From Tridacna crocea (Eukaryota > Mollusca > Bivalvia > Cardiida > Cardiidae): 64,000 bases of DNA. Below are positions 45,327 through 56,439 of the stretch, piece after piece; the stretch's first letter is position 1; the number at the start of each line of letters is the position of its first letter. Under the pieces are notes generated by a model. That model was given only the letters and a program-made list of their open reading frames with translations, made no database searches and was not told where the DNA came from. The stretch covers positions 57,733,159-57,797,158 of the forward strand of contig OX031059.1 in the NCBI GenBank assembly GCA_943736015.1, read 5' to 3'. Made by a program: the position numbers and the translations under genes.

Positions 45327-45375
45327 CTGTAATTAGGAAAGTCACCACTAAATTCCAAGCGTTCACGGCTGCCAT
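45327..45375 (-). CDS. Lipase exon 1: start codon and signal peptide
   Basis: ATG at 45375 begins MAAVNAWNLVVTFLITG, a short N-region followed by a hydrophobic core. With SLVAS from the next exon it makes a typical secretory signal, cleaved probably after Ala21 or Ser22. The context AAAACATGG fits a good start. The donor is ACAG|GTAAAT, phase 1, and joins 39973 in frame. It was found by searching upstream for a phase-1 exon, so it is slightly less certain than the catalytic exons. Confidence 0.85.
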
Positions 45376-45597
45376 GTTTTCTCTTTTTTAGTAAAAAGGA
45401 ACAAAAAGGGAACGATCTTATCTTTTTTAACACTTAACTGTGTACCGAAATACCTCTTAGGTAGAACAGCACGATAGAATAATGTTTAAAACATGGGTGG
45501 AAAACGAGAAAAACCCTGGTGACCAGCATTTTCTCCTTTTTACACAGTTTTGTACCTTTGCCAGACAATTCTCGTTATTTGCGATATATTTGCTTAA

Positions 45598-45818
45598 CCC
45601 TTTACCAGACGACAAAATTTTAGATCTGTCTAAATTAAAAGCATTTGTAGATAACAGTTTTAACGTGCCTCATATGGAATTATTTTTCTTTGATAGGGTA
45701 GAAAATATTTTGAGAAAAGGAAAAAATGCTGGTAACCAGTATTTTCTCCTTTTCCCACAATGTTTTCAAAAGCTCTCTCTTTCAGGGGCGTTAAAAGTAG
45801 TCATTGTGTGGTAAAGGG
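45598..45818. mobile_element. Family A MITE
   Basis: TTAA at 45594-45597 and 45819-45822. The stem has one mismatch (CCAGTATTTTCTCC). Confidence 0.9.
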
Positions 45819-45953
45819 TTAATTTGTCTTCTGCAAATGCTTTTTATTTGAAAAAAGTCGTACGTATTGCAATCTGGTATAAAGTATAGAAGACATCAAA
45901 ATTTTGGTGAATCATCCGATCTGAAGGTATTTCAGGTCACAAATGAAATGAGA

Positions 45954-46210
45954 CATGCTCTGACAAAAGGGGGCTTAATGTCTCACCGTGATAGATGATG
46001 CCAGCCCATTTCATCACATAATTATGGGTCCATAATAGCCACTTTTCTTTAAATAACCTACTAAATCATGAGGTAGACTGGTCCTTTGATAAACAGAAAA
46101 AATGACCAATAGCGAAAAGTATCGACCCAGGTCAGCCTGCGCGGACTGCGCAGGCTGACCTGGGTTGATAGTTTTCGCAGATGCATTGAGCCCCCTTTTC
46201 ACAGAACATG
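45954..46210. mobile_element. Family C hairpin element, complete
   Basis: The ends CATGCTCTGACAAAAGGGGG and CCCCCTTTTCACAGAACATG are inverted. An inner perfect hairpin CCCAGGTCAGCCTGCGCGGA / CTGCGCAGGCTGACCTGGG lies off-centre near 46130. Confidence 0.85.
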
Positions 46211-46418
46211 GTGCAAATCTATGATGCATCTATGGCTTTCTCGTTAAAAGCGTGATGAGCATTGAGGGAAGGGGGGGTGGGATTGAACCGCTTCCTACCA
46301 TATTTCGTAATATTGTTTTCAAAGGCCTTCTTTTTTCAGGATCGTAGGAACTAGGGATCGAATTGTAGAGTTCGTAAGTTACGTCATGAGCTAATATGTA
46401 CAGTGAAAAATAGCTTAA

Positions 46419-46639
46419 CCCATTAACAGACAATCCCGACTTTTTACCAGCCTGAGAAAGAAGTCTTTCGAAAGCATAGTGGGAAATGGAGAAAATGCTG
46501 GTAACCAGCATTTTCTCCTTTCCCCACAATGTTTTCTACCCTTCCCAAACCAAGATTAATTTTTTCGGTCACATTTATTTTGTCGTCTGCAAATGCTTTC
46601 AATTTTGGTCAGTCTACAGTTTTATCGTTTGGTAACGAG
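46419..46639. mobile_element. Family A MITE
   Basis: TTAA at 46415-46418 and 46640-46643. Confidence 0.92.
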
Positions 46640-46984
46640 TTAATGTTCGAATCCTTAGACCAGTCAATTTTTTATATCTCCCACAACAAAGCGGAGGGGG
46701 TATACTGGAATCGCCATGGCTGTTTGTCCGTCCGTCCGTTCGTTGCAGACACAAATTTGTCCGGAGCAATAGTCCAACAGTTTTTAATGTACTGAACTCG
46801 AATTTACACAAGGTTCCTATATATGAAGTTGTGCATCTGCAATTTTCATGACCCTGCTACGATTTGTTGCGGAATTATCTCCGCTTGAACTTTTTTTTCA
46901 ACTCTTACTTTTGTACTAGACTGTTCTGCATTCTGTGACAAAGACCTGTTTTTGTTACAAGGAGGTGGTTGAGGGGATATAATC

Positions 46985-47197
46985 ATGTTTAGTGACAGCT
47001 CTAGATTTTTTCAAGAATTCATGGTAATCACTGCAACAAGACACATTGCTCTCTCACTGCTGGTCATTGTTTTATGGGAAAGCAGCCACCCTTTGAGAAG
47101 AACTTTATACAAAGTACTTGCTACAAAACTCTGGGAAAGCACTAAAAGGTGCACATGTCGCTGTGATTTAACGAAACAGTGTTGAACAAGGCGTTAA
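46985..47197 (+). mobile_element. SINE body without tRNA head
   Basis: GGGAAAGCAGCCACCCTTTG, ACTCTGGGAAAGCACTAAAA and TCGCTGTGATTTAACGAAA line up with the 3' body of the SINE at 62131. It is 5'-truncated. Confidence 0.65.
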
Positions 47198-47479
47198 TCT
47201 TTCATATGATAAGGACTGGTCTGCCTTCTTTCAAGGAAAAACAATTTAAAAAATCTGAAAGGGGGAGAACGTTCTTTACGAGCATTTTGTCCCCTTTCCA
47301 GTGTGGTTTCAATTCGATTAAGAGATAGAAAATGAAAAACATTTGATGCCTTTTTCGTTTTTGTGACTTGTGTTATTAAATGGTATGGATAGAAAAAAGT
47401 TACTTTTAAAACAATTGTGGTTCGAGAATAATTATTGTCGCCAAGGTTATGCATCTCATCATCTCTCGTAAATCTCTCT

Positions 47480-47545
47480 TTTAACCCTTTACCAAACGAC
47501 AAAATTTTACCCTAGTCCAAATCAAAAGCACTTGCAGACGACAAA
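47480..47545. mobile_element. Family A MITE, left end only
   Basis: TTAACCCTTTACCAAACGAC to GCAGACGACAAATTAG. It is cut by the next copy. Confidence 0.75.
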
Positions 47546-47548
47546 TTA

Positions 47549-47771
47549 GCCCATTACCACACAATCCCTAGTTTTGACGCCCCTGTGAAAGAAGCCTTCT
47601 GAAAACATTGGGAATAGGAGAAAATGCTGGTAAAAACCAGCGTTTTCTCCTTTTCCCACAATGTTTTTTACCCTTCACAAAATAAATTTCAAATTTTCAG
47701 TCACTTTTATTTTGTTGTCTGCAAATGCCTTCGATTTGGACGAGCCTAAAATTTTCTCGTTTGGTAATGAG
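47549..47771. mobile_element. Family A MITE, inserted in the previous copy
   Basis: CCCATTACCACACAATCCCT to TTTGGTAATGAG with TTAA (47772-47775). The left TTAA has become TTAG. Confidence 0.85.
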
Positions 47772-48179
47772 TTAAATGTAGCCTTGCGGTTTGTTGGTTC
47801 ATGGTAGTTATGGTCCGATCAAGAAAAAATCAAAATTCTAACAGAGTTTAGAATAAGTCGCCAAAACAAGTTTCTAATTTCATCTTTTACTTAACATCAG
47901 AGAAAATATGATGGAGTTTCATCTAAACATTCGAAAGAAAATCAACCTTGACCTTCACCACTGCCCCGGTGCCATTCTGAAATTGATGCATGTGACTTCG
48001 ATGGTTTTCATTAAAAAATCAATACAACTCGATATTTGGCGTCAATATGCAGTTACATGATCGGGAAATATTGCCACATGACCTTGCAGATGATCTAAAT
48101 ACGTCATCATGCTTGTTTTGAAGTCAAACTGCTTGTAATGAAGGATTTTAGAGGGTGGGGGTAAATAGTGTTAAGCATG

Positions 48180-48245
48180 TCATGGGCGGATCCAGAGGGG
48201 GGGGGGGGACCGGGGGTCCGGACCCCCCCTGGAATTTTAGCGAAA
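48180..48245. repeat. GGGGTCCGGACCCC-type GC-rich palindrome
   Basis: A G run of about 13 is followed by CCGGGGGTCCGGACCCCCCC. No gene is nearby. Confidence 0.6.
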
Positions 48246-48714
48246 ATGCGGTTGCCGGATTCGTGAAATGGTACTGGTTTGATATTGCACAACATTTATG
48301 TAAAATGCAGTCATAACATAAAAAAAAGGTTCTAAATGTGGAAACTTCCTCGTGGTTAGAACTGGAAACGTTGACTTTTCATGTAAACGGCTTACATCCG
48401 CTGAAATCCGGAAATCAAAGTATCATATAATAAGACGAGTGCGTTTTCGGTGGTACCCCTCCTGAGAAAGATATCTGGATCCGCGCTTGCATGTAGGTGC
48501 CAATGGCATTGTTTTCACTTCCGGTACATTTTTTCTTCCATTATAATCTTTTATTTTGAAAAATAAAGTTGGTTCAGGTACAGAAACGCTCAATTCAAGA
48601 TATTTACATTCAAAATAGAGACCAGAGAAGGTGCCAGAGGGCGCCGATTTTTGCTATGACAGAAAAAAACTGATTACCTCGAAGCAATATATACCGTGAA
48701 CCAACATGTCATGG

Positions 48715-48869
48715 CTATAACTCAAAAATTGAGATTTGTCTCATGCAGGGACGAAAACATTGTGGGAAAAGGAGAAAAAGCTGGTGACCAGCATTTTCTC
48801 CTTTTCTCACAATGTTTTCAAAAGGCCCCTATCTCAAGGTCGTAAAAACCAGGGATTGTTTGGTAAAAG
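48715..48869. mobile_element. Family A MITE, left-truncated
   Basis: AACTCAAAAATTGAGATTTG to TTGTTTGGTAAAAGG, ending in TTAA (48870-48873). Confidence 0.8.
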
Positions 48870-49544
48870 GTTAAACCTTCACAAACATGCTCGAGATATG
48901 GGAAAAGGAGAAAAATTCGGGTCCCCAGCTTTTGTTCCATTTCCCGCCGGTAGTTTATATCCTTTCAAAGGCAAACTCCAACTTTCAGCTATATTTAACT
49001 TGTTATCTAGAATTGCTAATGAATAAAAAAAAAAACTAAATGTTTGTCGAAATTTTGTGAGAGATCATGTTGCTGTCAACAACAGTCAAGTATCTGAAAA
49101 AAGGGAAAAAGAGAAAAGAGAAAAGGGTTTCTAATATAATCAAAGGGACAAATTAAAAAAAAAATAACAGAGCTGAAGTTTGTGTTTTGATTATAACATA
49201 GCTCCGCCCTGCAAGGTCAATTCTTACAGCCTATACCATCATCAAAAGAGAATAGAATTAATGTACCACAAAGGCCCAGAGAAGCCAAAAAATGCGGGTA
49301 TTATAATGCAATTGAAATCAAATAATAACATCTAAAACTGCAGAAAATATTTTAAAGATGACAACCTGTAACTTTTGATAGGTCGACGTTTTACTCGCTG
49401 GCAGGAAAATAAAAAAGGCTTAGAATCAGCCAAAAAATAAACAATAGACCGACTTTTTAACTTTTAGCCTGGATTTGAAAACAATTTATCTGTCGACGAG
49501 TAACACTGGAACCGACCATACAATACGAGATTGTCATTTTCTCA

Positions 49545-49910
49545 ATAATTTTGATAGCCGACTTAACCATGAAGTAGACTGGTCCTAGTGCATACAGAAA
49601 ATTGACCAGTAGCGAAACGAAAAGTCTCAGCCCAGGTCAGCCTGTGCCGGTGTAATGACCCTTGGGTGATTTCTCTACGTAGAGGAATGACCCATGGGTC
49701 GTTTTTCTACATAGAGAAATGACCAGGGTCATTATTCTACATAGAGAAATGACCCTCCCACTACGTACTAAAATGACTTCTGGGATCATTCCTCTACGTC
49801 GAGAAATGACCCGGGGGTCACTTTGTAATTGGGATCATTTCTCTGCAGTACGCCGGCAGACCTGGGTCGATACTCTACACAGATGCATGAAGCCCCTTGG
49901 CTCAAATTCA
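49545..49910. mobile_element. Family C element split by a family E array
   Basis: C sequence (CAGTAGCGAAACGAAAAGTC, CAGGTCAGCCTG) stops at 49650. The E modules (49655-49856: TCTCTACGTAGAGGAATGAC and repeats) follow, and C resumes at GCAGACCTGGGTCGATACTC. The array sits at the tip of C's inner hairpin. Confidence 0.75.
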
Positions 49911-50249
49911 TTTGTATTGAACACCCACTTTGTTTCTTTTGGGCAACTACAGTTCCATTATGCTTATAAAACTTGTTATCAAAACTTTGCGTGATCTCTC
50001 CAGTAAAAAAAGATACAAGAGAAACTCCGAAAAATCAATTTTCTGTTCCTTTCATCTTGTCCTTTTATTGCTTTTGACGCCATCGAGGTCTCTTTCTATT
50101 CGTCGAGAAAAAAACATGTCATGCAATCAACTTTAATTGCTCCTGGAGTAAAATATGCATATGTTCCAACCAGTGATTTGCTTTTTAACCCGCCACTACA
50201 CAATCCCGCCCTAGAGCAAGACAGATTTTGAAAGTATTTTGGAAAAAAA

Positions 50250-50455
50250 GGATTGATTGATTGATTGATTATTTCAGTTATATCGCTGCGGCCATTGCAC
50301 TTATCCATGCCTTCCTGCAGTCTCTTTTACATTTTTTTTCCACATAATTTTCTGAGCCAGTGGCTAGGGAAGCTGGCCGTGCCAAGGTTCAAACTCACGG
50401 CCTCTGTTCTCAAGTCCTGCACTCTACCAACTGAGCTACCGGGACTCGGCTTGTG
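50250..50455 (-). mobile_element. tRNA-derived SINE, reversed
   Basis: On the minus strand CCCGGTAGCTCAGTTGGTAG (A-box) and GTGAGTTTGAACCTTGG (B-box) head the element, and a (TTGA)n-type tail lies at 50252-50270. It closely matches the head of the 62131 SINE (GGACTTGAGAACAG shared). Confidence 0.8.
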
Positions 50456-50540
50456 CGAAAAGAAGGAAATGCTGATTACCAGTATTTTCTCCTTTTCCCA
50501 TGACTTATATTTCTGTTTCTGATTTAGGCTCATCCTTTAA

Positions 50541-50760
50541 TCCTTTCCCAAACGACAAACTTTTGGACTAGACCAAATTGAAAGCATTTACAGACAACAA
50601 TTAACTCTTGCTGAAAAGATGATTTCTGTCTATGATAGGGTAGAAAACATTGTGGGAAAAGGAGAAAATGCTGGTTACCAGCATTTTCTCCTTTTCCCAC
50701 AATGTTTTCAAAAGGCTACTATTCCAGACCCGTAAAAAACAGGAATTGTTTGGGAAAGGG
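50541..50760. mobile_element. Family A MITE
   Basis: TTAA at 50537-50540 and 50761-50764. The second TTAA is shared with the next copy. The stem is perfect. Confidence 0.93.
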
Positions 50761-50764
50761 TTAA

Positions 50765-50990
50765 GTCATTTCCAAACAATCCCTATACTTTTGACGACCC
50801 AGACAAAGAAGCCTTTGGAAAACATCGTGGGAAAAGGAGAGAATGCTGGTGACCAGCATTTTCTCCTTTTTCCACAATGTTTTTTACCCTTCACAAAACA
50901 AATTTAACACTTTTAGTCACTTTTATCCTGTCGTCTGCAATTGCTTTCGATTTGGACAAGCCTAAAATATTGTCGTTTGGTAATGAGTAA
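50765..50990. mobile_element. Family A MITE, opposite orientation, abutting
   Basis: It starts right after the shared TTAA with GTCATTTCCAAACAATCCC. The right end is TTTGGTAATGAG, where TTAA has mutated to TAAA. Confidence 0.9.
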
Positions 50991-51114
50991 ATAACATTTA
51001 TCCTTCTAAAGGAATGGAATGAGACTTCCAAACCTGATAGCGAAAACCCGAATGTTGCTAGACCGTATTTCAAAGGCACTTTTTGAGAAAAGATATCTCT
51101 TCATCGGAAATTGT

Positions 51115-51185
51115 AGATCAAAGATCAGATTGTACGTTCTGTGAAATCTGATCTTGATCTACACTGTCCGCAAATGGTCCGTGAG
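51115..51185. repeat. Family H hairpin
   Basis: AGATCAGATTGTACGTTCTG / GAAATCTGATCTTGATCTAC, then CTGTCCGCAAATGG. Confidence 0.65.
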
Positions 51186-52157
51186 TTGTGAGCCTTTCAA
51201 TCTGGACATGTGTAAAATAGTGTCGTTTGTGAATGAGTTAAAACGTAAGGGACTGGGACAAACAACTGAAAAACTAAGCAATATTGTTTTTTTTTCTCTT
51301 TTTTTTTTTGCAGACAGAGAGACAGCAATTAGAAAATTGAATTAGATAACGCAAGAATTACTGTCATGTGACAAGGCGTCTGTGACTGTCATGTGACAAG
51401 GCGTCTGTTTCGTCATTCGGTATATCCATTTCCGTTTTCTCTTATATTGAACAACAAGCTATACAAATAAAAAAAATACTAACGTATGTGACAGGAAGAT
51501 TCATTACAAATTTCTGTTGGCTGTTGTTGTTGTTTGATGTTGACATTCCTGTATTCCGTTGAAGAGTTCTGAGAGAAAATTTATTAGGAAAATATCGAAT
51601 ACCACTTTACCGGTATACTACTCAAAGTTTGCTTAGCATCAAGAATAAATCTTAGGCTGGAGTTAAATTTTTGGCATTCATCTCGTTGAACATGTACCAT
51701 GTGTTTTATTTACAATTTCGTGCATAAATATTTTACACTTGTCATGCACTCTTGATTTTTCACTGGGTGGTCACTAAAACGGCTGTTTTTCCAAAACCAG
51801 TATAAAACGGAATTTGTGAAAAAAGTCAGCGATTAATTTGGTATAGGCCTTATAACGAGTATGTGACCCGCAACAATCAATGGCATAAAAAATACCTCGG
51901 TATCGTCTCTGCTTGCCCCCAATAAGGTTTTAGATAGCCACTTGCGGCATGAAATTCCATTCCTCGACAAGGAATACACCAAGTTGCTGAACGCTGTGTG
52001 ACTGGACCTTACGGGCTGAAATGCGGATTCCAATGTGTTCATTGGAGTTTGAGTCAGGGGAACGAGATGACAAATCAATTCATTTGATACCATCTCTCTT
52101 TTGCATGTACTCTTAGGTAACATGGACCGCGAGAGGTCGAGCATCATCATCCATTAA

Positions 52158-52688
52158 AGGTGGCCCTTCAGATTTGGGGACGAAAATTTTACAAAAATGC
52201 AAAAAAAATCATCCTTATACTCATAAAGCCTTTTAATTTGCGTTAATAAAACCCCAGTAGTCGAAAACCATCCGACAACACGAGAAATTAGAGATTTAAT
52301 ACTGCCCATGTTGACACGAACGGGAGACATGTTCTATTTTTTAGATGATCAATTCTCTCATTTACATACAGGAATACACAGACGAAGTTTCAAACATAGC
52401 GTCCGAAGAAGACATGATGGAAAATAATTATTACATGTTTGTTATGTAATGGAATTTAGGCGTTATTAGTCACGTGACAGTCACTTGACATTCCAACAAT
52501 GGTTTGTTGATTTTTGGCGCGGAATCTAAAAATTTCTTAACAGGCTACGTAGCCTTTTAAGGAAACACCATTTTTTTAAATTTTATGAGTCTTGATTATT
52601 GATGACTTGTATTATTTTTTTAATATAAATGTCAGTGATATATATATTTTTTAATTTGGTGAGACGTAAAAATTCTAAATACCCACCT
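52158..52688. mobile_element. Family J TTAA element inserted in Tc1 relic
   Basis: 531 bp from AGGTGGCCCTTCAGATTTGG to TCTAAATACCCACCT, with TTAA at 52154-52157 and 52689-52692. Dropping the element and one TTAA closes the transposase frame exactly (GAGTTCATC-TTAA-TGGATG reads EFILMD). This proves the element borders and the 4-bp duplication. Confidence 0.95.
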
Positions 52689-52908
52689 TTAAGATGAACT
52701 CATCGTCAACAGCACCAGCATATAACCTTACCTCGACCTTGAATGTCGAGAATTTTATCTGGATACCACTGAGCAGCTACTGTGCTGGATCGAGTATAAC
52801 CAGGTCAGTTCGTCCATCTCAGCTTATCCCGTCCCATACCATAGAGCTGTCCCCATACCGATCATACTCAGCAATGTATGCAGCATGAAACCTCTCCCCT
52901 GGAGGACA

Positions 52909-53093
52909 GGGTCCGTATTCACCAACTATTCTTATGATCATTCTTTGTCTTATTCTTCAAGATTTTCTAACTGTGAAAGTAACAGAACTTCTGATTGGCT
53001 AAACCATTTGGTTTAGCCAATCAAAAGTTCTGTTACTTTCATATTGACAAAAATCTGTAAATAGAACTAAGAATATTCTTAAGAATGGTTGGT
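52909..53093. repeat. Family F long hairpin, copy 3, inside Tc1 relic
   Basis: GGTCCGTATTCACCAACTAT to AAGAATGGTTGGTACC. The loop is AACCATTTGGTTTAGCC. It falls in the transposase between the DGSYW and PGERF segments. No target duplication is clear. Confidence 0.8.
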
Positions 53094-53295
53094 ACCAGTC
53101 TTTTTTTCCTCCAACCAATATGATCCATCGGTAAAGCAAACAGATGCTGACTGGTGTGATATAGGAGTATACGAATAAATGGTCTTCTCGATCGGAGGTC
53201 ACTTTCATGCAATCACGTGCCTACGGTTTGAGTCGAAAATCTGAACTCAGAAGCCCTTAAAAGGCCAGAATGCAGTTTAGTTGCAATTGCAAAGC

Positions 53296-53647
53296 GTTGT
53301 CTGCCCATGTCATATTCTTCGAAGATTCGACATGTCTTTTATGACGCATCACTTTCCCCGATATTCGGGAAACTGTAGTATTACGCGCTATAAGGTAGCA
53401 ATGGAGAAAATAGCTTTTATCAATACGTTTGAGGAGAAATGAGGCCTGTTTTAGCTTCAGATTTCTCTAAACTGCTGATCATAGCTGGATGAATCGCACC
53501 AGGTAGCGTTTTATTGAGCAAACACTGATTTTGGTTTGAAATTCAAAGTAACGGTTGTTGCGTATAAAAGTAGTCCGGTTCTGTACCCAGAATGCCCAAA
53601 TTAGATTGATGAGTATTTGTAGAATGCCATCTAGCAAGAGATAATAA
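53296..53647. mobile_element. Family I element, copy 4, inside Tc1 relic
   Basis: Starts GTTGTCTGCCCATGTCATAT and ends AGCAAGAGATAATAA. The direct repeats ATTGCAAAGC flank it exactly (53286-53295 and 53648-53657), so the target duplication is 10 bp. Confidence 0.9.
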
Positions 53648-53878
53648 ATTGCAAAGCAGTTTATCCGAGCCTAGATAACAAAGTACCGATCATCAGCTGC
53701 AGATGTAGCCCTTCTCCTGCCACCACCATGTCGCCTGATAGGTGTACCATACTGCTGGTAGTTCACCCAGGCTGTGGTGGTATCATTATAGTGCACACCA
53801 AGTGCTTCATTGGCCTAACGATGAGGGGCCCCATCTTCCAAATTCCAACCATGCGCCTCATGTCTCAGTCTGGTAAAT

Positions 53879-53957
53879 CGTCGATTTATTTCGAATACCT
53901 CGTAATTACAGCTTCTTGCAATCTGCAGTTATGAGGTTTTTGAAGTAAACTGACGAA
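53879..53957. repeat. Family G short hairpin, copy 3
   Basis: TCGTCGATTTATTTCGAATA with mirror GAGGTTTTTGAAGTAAACTG. It abuts the N-terminal edge of the Tc1 relic. Confidence 0.7.
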
Positions 53958-54004
53958 ATGTCCTATGCAATCGCATATAAACGTAAAAGACGTTTAGCCT
54001 TTAA

Positions 54005-54225
54005 CCCATTCCCAAACGACAATATTTTAGACTAGTCCAAATTGAAAGCATTTGCAGACGATAAAGTAAAAGTGACTGAAAATTAGAAATTTGTTTTGTG
54101 AAGGATAGAAAGCATTGTGGGAAAAGGAGAAAATGCTGGTTACCAGCATTTTCTCCTTTTCCCACAATGTTTTCCAAAGGCTTCTTTCTCAGGGACTTCA
54201 ACAGTAGGGATTGTGTGGTAATGGG
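54005..54225. mobile_element. Family A MITE
   Basis: TTAA at 54001-54004 and 54226-54229. The stem is perfect. Confidence 0.93.
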
Positions 54226-54614
54226 TTAAAAAGAAAGTGAAGTTTTGAAGATGGAAATCTTAGCAAGCTTAGAGTAGTATACACGTTTGGTTCGTGCATG
54301 CAGTGTCTCAAAACACTATGAAAATTGGGGGTATCTGCCTTTGCAAGGCTTGCACGAGAAATTTACCTGTTACAATAGGCAACATGTGTACCGGGGACCT
54401 TTTCGAAATCCCACTAAATTAATTCCAATATTAACATAACGAAAATATAGGAAACAAACTCTACCATGGTGTTGGAAAATCTTCGTGCCTAGCAAACTTT
54501 GAGTAGTATATTTCTAAAGCAATATTGCATAGCACATTTCACGTTTGCACATGATATTGTTGATACTTTTTCTTGATCGTGAAAAAGACTGGAAATATGC
54601 ATAATCATGGCCTA

Positions 54615-54720
54615 ACCGAAAATGCTAAAGCATACCAGTTTACCAGTATTTTCTCCTTTTCCCACAATGTTTTCCAAAGCTCACAGGGTCATTTAAACTC
54701 GGGATTACGTGGTAAAGGGT
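54615..54720. mobile_element. Family A MITE, right half
   Basis: AAAATGCTAAAGCATACCAG then TTTTCTCCTTTTCCCACAAT to GGTAAAGGGTTA. Confidence 0.7.
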
Positions 54721-54742
54721 TATGCCACACTGAACTTTTTAA

Positions 54743-54947
54743 CCCATTGCCACACAATCCCTACTTTTGACACACCTGAGAAAGAAGCCTTTAGAAAACA
54801 AGCCTTTGGTAACCAGCATTTTCTTCTTTCCCCACAAAGTTTCCTACCCTTCACAAAACCAATTTCAAATTTTGGGTCACTTTTATTTTGTCGTCTGCAA
54901 ATACTTTCGATTTGGACAAACCTAAAATTTTATCGTTTGGTAATGAG
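54743..54947. mobile_element. Family A MITE, left stem deleted
   Basis: TTAA at 54739-54742 and 54948-54951. The left hairpin arm is replaced by CAAGCCTTTGG. Confidence 0.9.
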
Positions 54948-55019
54948 TTAAGACACGTGCTTTCGATTTCGTCTGTTGTCGTCTGGTAAAGTGACATTAT
55001 ATGACCGATATCGTCTCTT

Positions 55020-55262
55020 TGAAATGTCATAACTCTATCCAAAATGACAAAATTCAGTCTAGACTGCTTCAAATTGAGAGCACTCGCAGACTTCATATTA
55101 AATGTTGCTGAAATGGTGTTAATTGTCAGTGAAAGACTAGTAAACCTTGTGGGGAAAAGAGCAATCGCTGGTTACCAGCATTTTTTTCCTTTTCCCCATT
55201 AGGTTTCCAAAAGGCTTCTTCTATAGGGACGATAAAGCCAGGGATAGTTTGGTGAAGGGATA
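55020..55262. mobile_element. Family A MITE, diverged
   Basis: CTATCCAAAATGACAAAATTC to TTTGGTGAAGGGATAG. The stem GGGGAAAAGAGCAATCGCTG has many mismatches. Confidence 0.65.
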
Positions 55263-55293
55263 GTAGATTTAAGGGATGCGTCTTGTGTCTTAA

Positions 55294-55511
55294 CTCTTTA
55301 CCACACGAGAAAATATTAGACTGGTCCAAATTTAAAGCATTTACAAACGACAAAATAAAGGTGACTGAAAAATTGGAATTTGTTCAGGAAGGGTAGAAAA
55401 CAATGTGGGAAAAAGAGAAAATGCTGGTTACCAGCATTTTCTCCTTTTCCCAGTGTTTTCAAGAGGCTTCTTTCTCAGGGGCGTCAAAAGTAGGGATTGG
55501 GTGGTAATGGG
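55294..55511. mobile_element. Family A MITE
   Basis: TTAA at 55290-55293 and 55512-55515. Confidence 0.92.
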
Positions 55512-55717
55512 TTAACTCGGTCTCGCTATCCAATGCTATATTGGCTTATCAAAATACCAAACTAAACAAAGGGGGAATGCTATTCAGGTGGCCTGACCTG
55601 TTTTCTTTGATCTATATTTGACTGGCCTAGATATTTTATATCGGTGCGATTGGATGTTGTAAAACTATTTATTTAAAAAAAAGTTATAGTTTGATAAAAT
55701 TACGTTAAACCTGTTAA

Positions 55718-56182
55718 GGTGGCCCTTCAGACTTTGTGACAAAAATTCTACAAATGTACAAAAAAAAATCATCCTTATACTCCCGAAGCCTTTTAAATTT
55801 CATTCATAAAACCCCATTACGCGAAAACCATACAGACAACAGTTGAGAAATTAGAGATTTACTACAATCCAGATCGACACCGACGGGAAACAAACTCTAT
55901 TTTTACATGAGCAACTCTCTAATTTACATACCGGAAATACGCAGACGAAGGTTCAAACATAGGAGCGTCCGAAGAAGACATAATGTAAAATAATTCGGCC
56001 TTCATGTTTGTATGTTACGGAATTTAAGCGTCATTAGTCACGAACCAGTCATTTGCAATTCCCACAATGCTTTTTTATATTTTGGCGCGAAATCTTAAAA
56101 TAACCAAGATGCATATATAAATATCAGTAACATGTATATTTTTTAATTTGGTGAGATGCAAAAAATATAAATACCCGCCTGT
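55718..56182. mobile_element. Family J TTAA element, decayed right end
   Basis: TTAA (55714-55717) then GGTGGCCCTTCAGACTTTG. The right end reads TAAATACCCGCCTGTAA, so the TTAA there is lost. An internal deletion shortens it by about 70 bp. Confidence 0.85.
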
Positions 56183-56220
56183 AATGCTCATGCTTACCGC
56201 AACTACTTTCATTATTTAAA

Positions 56221-56439
56221 TCTTTACCAAACGACAAAATTTTAGACTGGTCCAAATTGAAAGCATTTGCAGACGACAAAATTAACGTGAAACAAATAAT
56301 GAAATTTGTTCTATGAGGGTAGAAAATATTGTGGGAAAAGGAAAAATGCTGGTAACCAGCATTTTCTCCTTTTCCCACAATGTTTTCAAAAGGCTTCTTT
56401 TCCAGGGTAGTGAACACCAGGGATTGTTTGGGAAAGAGT
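56221..56439. mobile_element. Family A MITE
   Basis: AAATCTTTACCAAACGAC to TTTGGGAAAGAGTT, followed by TTAA at 56440-56443. Confidence 0.88.

Larger units (their letters stand above)
19160..45375 (-). other. Secreted pancreatic-lipase-family gene (eight exons found)
   Basis: A neutral lipase/phospholipase of the alpha/beta-hydrolase pancreatic-lipase family, expected to hydrolyse acyl esters of glycerolipids outside the cell. The minus-strand exons join with matching phases (1,1,0,1,1,1,0) and GT/AG borders, giving 1087 coding bases and 362 codons so far. The signal peptide is residues 1 to about 22 (hydrophobic core LVVTFLIT). The oxyanion loop is HGF (103-105). Nucleophile Ser180 lies in GHSLGAH, Asp207 in GLDPAEP and His294 in CSHSRS. 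Cys268 and Cys292 enclose a 23-residue lid, as in classical pancreatic lipase. A C-terminal PLAT/C2-like domain was not found; it may lie on unseen exons or be absent. Pancreatic-lipase-related protein is the likely name, but substrate preference cannot be told from the sequence. No promoter or polyadenylation signal was identified. Confidence 0.92.
51890..53870 (-). pseudogene. Tc1-type transposase relic with three nested insertions
   Basis: Four minus-strand blocks line up in order with a Tc1-like transposase. N-terminal (53870-53660): AWVNYQQYGTPIRRHGGGRR, ATSADDRYF. Middle (about 52905-52693): PGERFHAAYIAEYDRYGDSS, MVWDGIS, DGRTDLV, DDEFIL. C-terminal (52148-51890): DDARPL, SRSPDSNSNEHIGI, FLVEEWNFMPQ, NLIGGKQRR. 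Several stops and frameshifts make it dead. It is interrupted by a family I element (53296-53647), a family F hairpin (52909-53093) and a family J element (52158-52688). Confidence 0.88.

Noticed and set aside
50650-50907. Recurring peptide MWEKEKMLVTSIFSFSHNVF and ENIVGKGENAGNQHFLLF in many frames
   Set aside because: It looks like a protein family but is the family A hairpin read in two frames. It appears on both strands at every copy.
51833-52150. A 105-codon minus frame as a gene
   Set aside because: The homology lies in another frame (Tc1 transposase). This frame is its shadow.
53728-53934. Plus-strand 68-codon frame
   Set aside because: The opposite strand reads Tc1 N-terminal sequence (RRHGGGRR), so this is an antisense shadow that runs into a family G hairpin.
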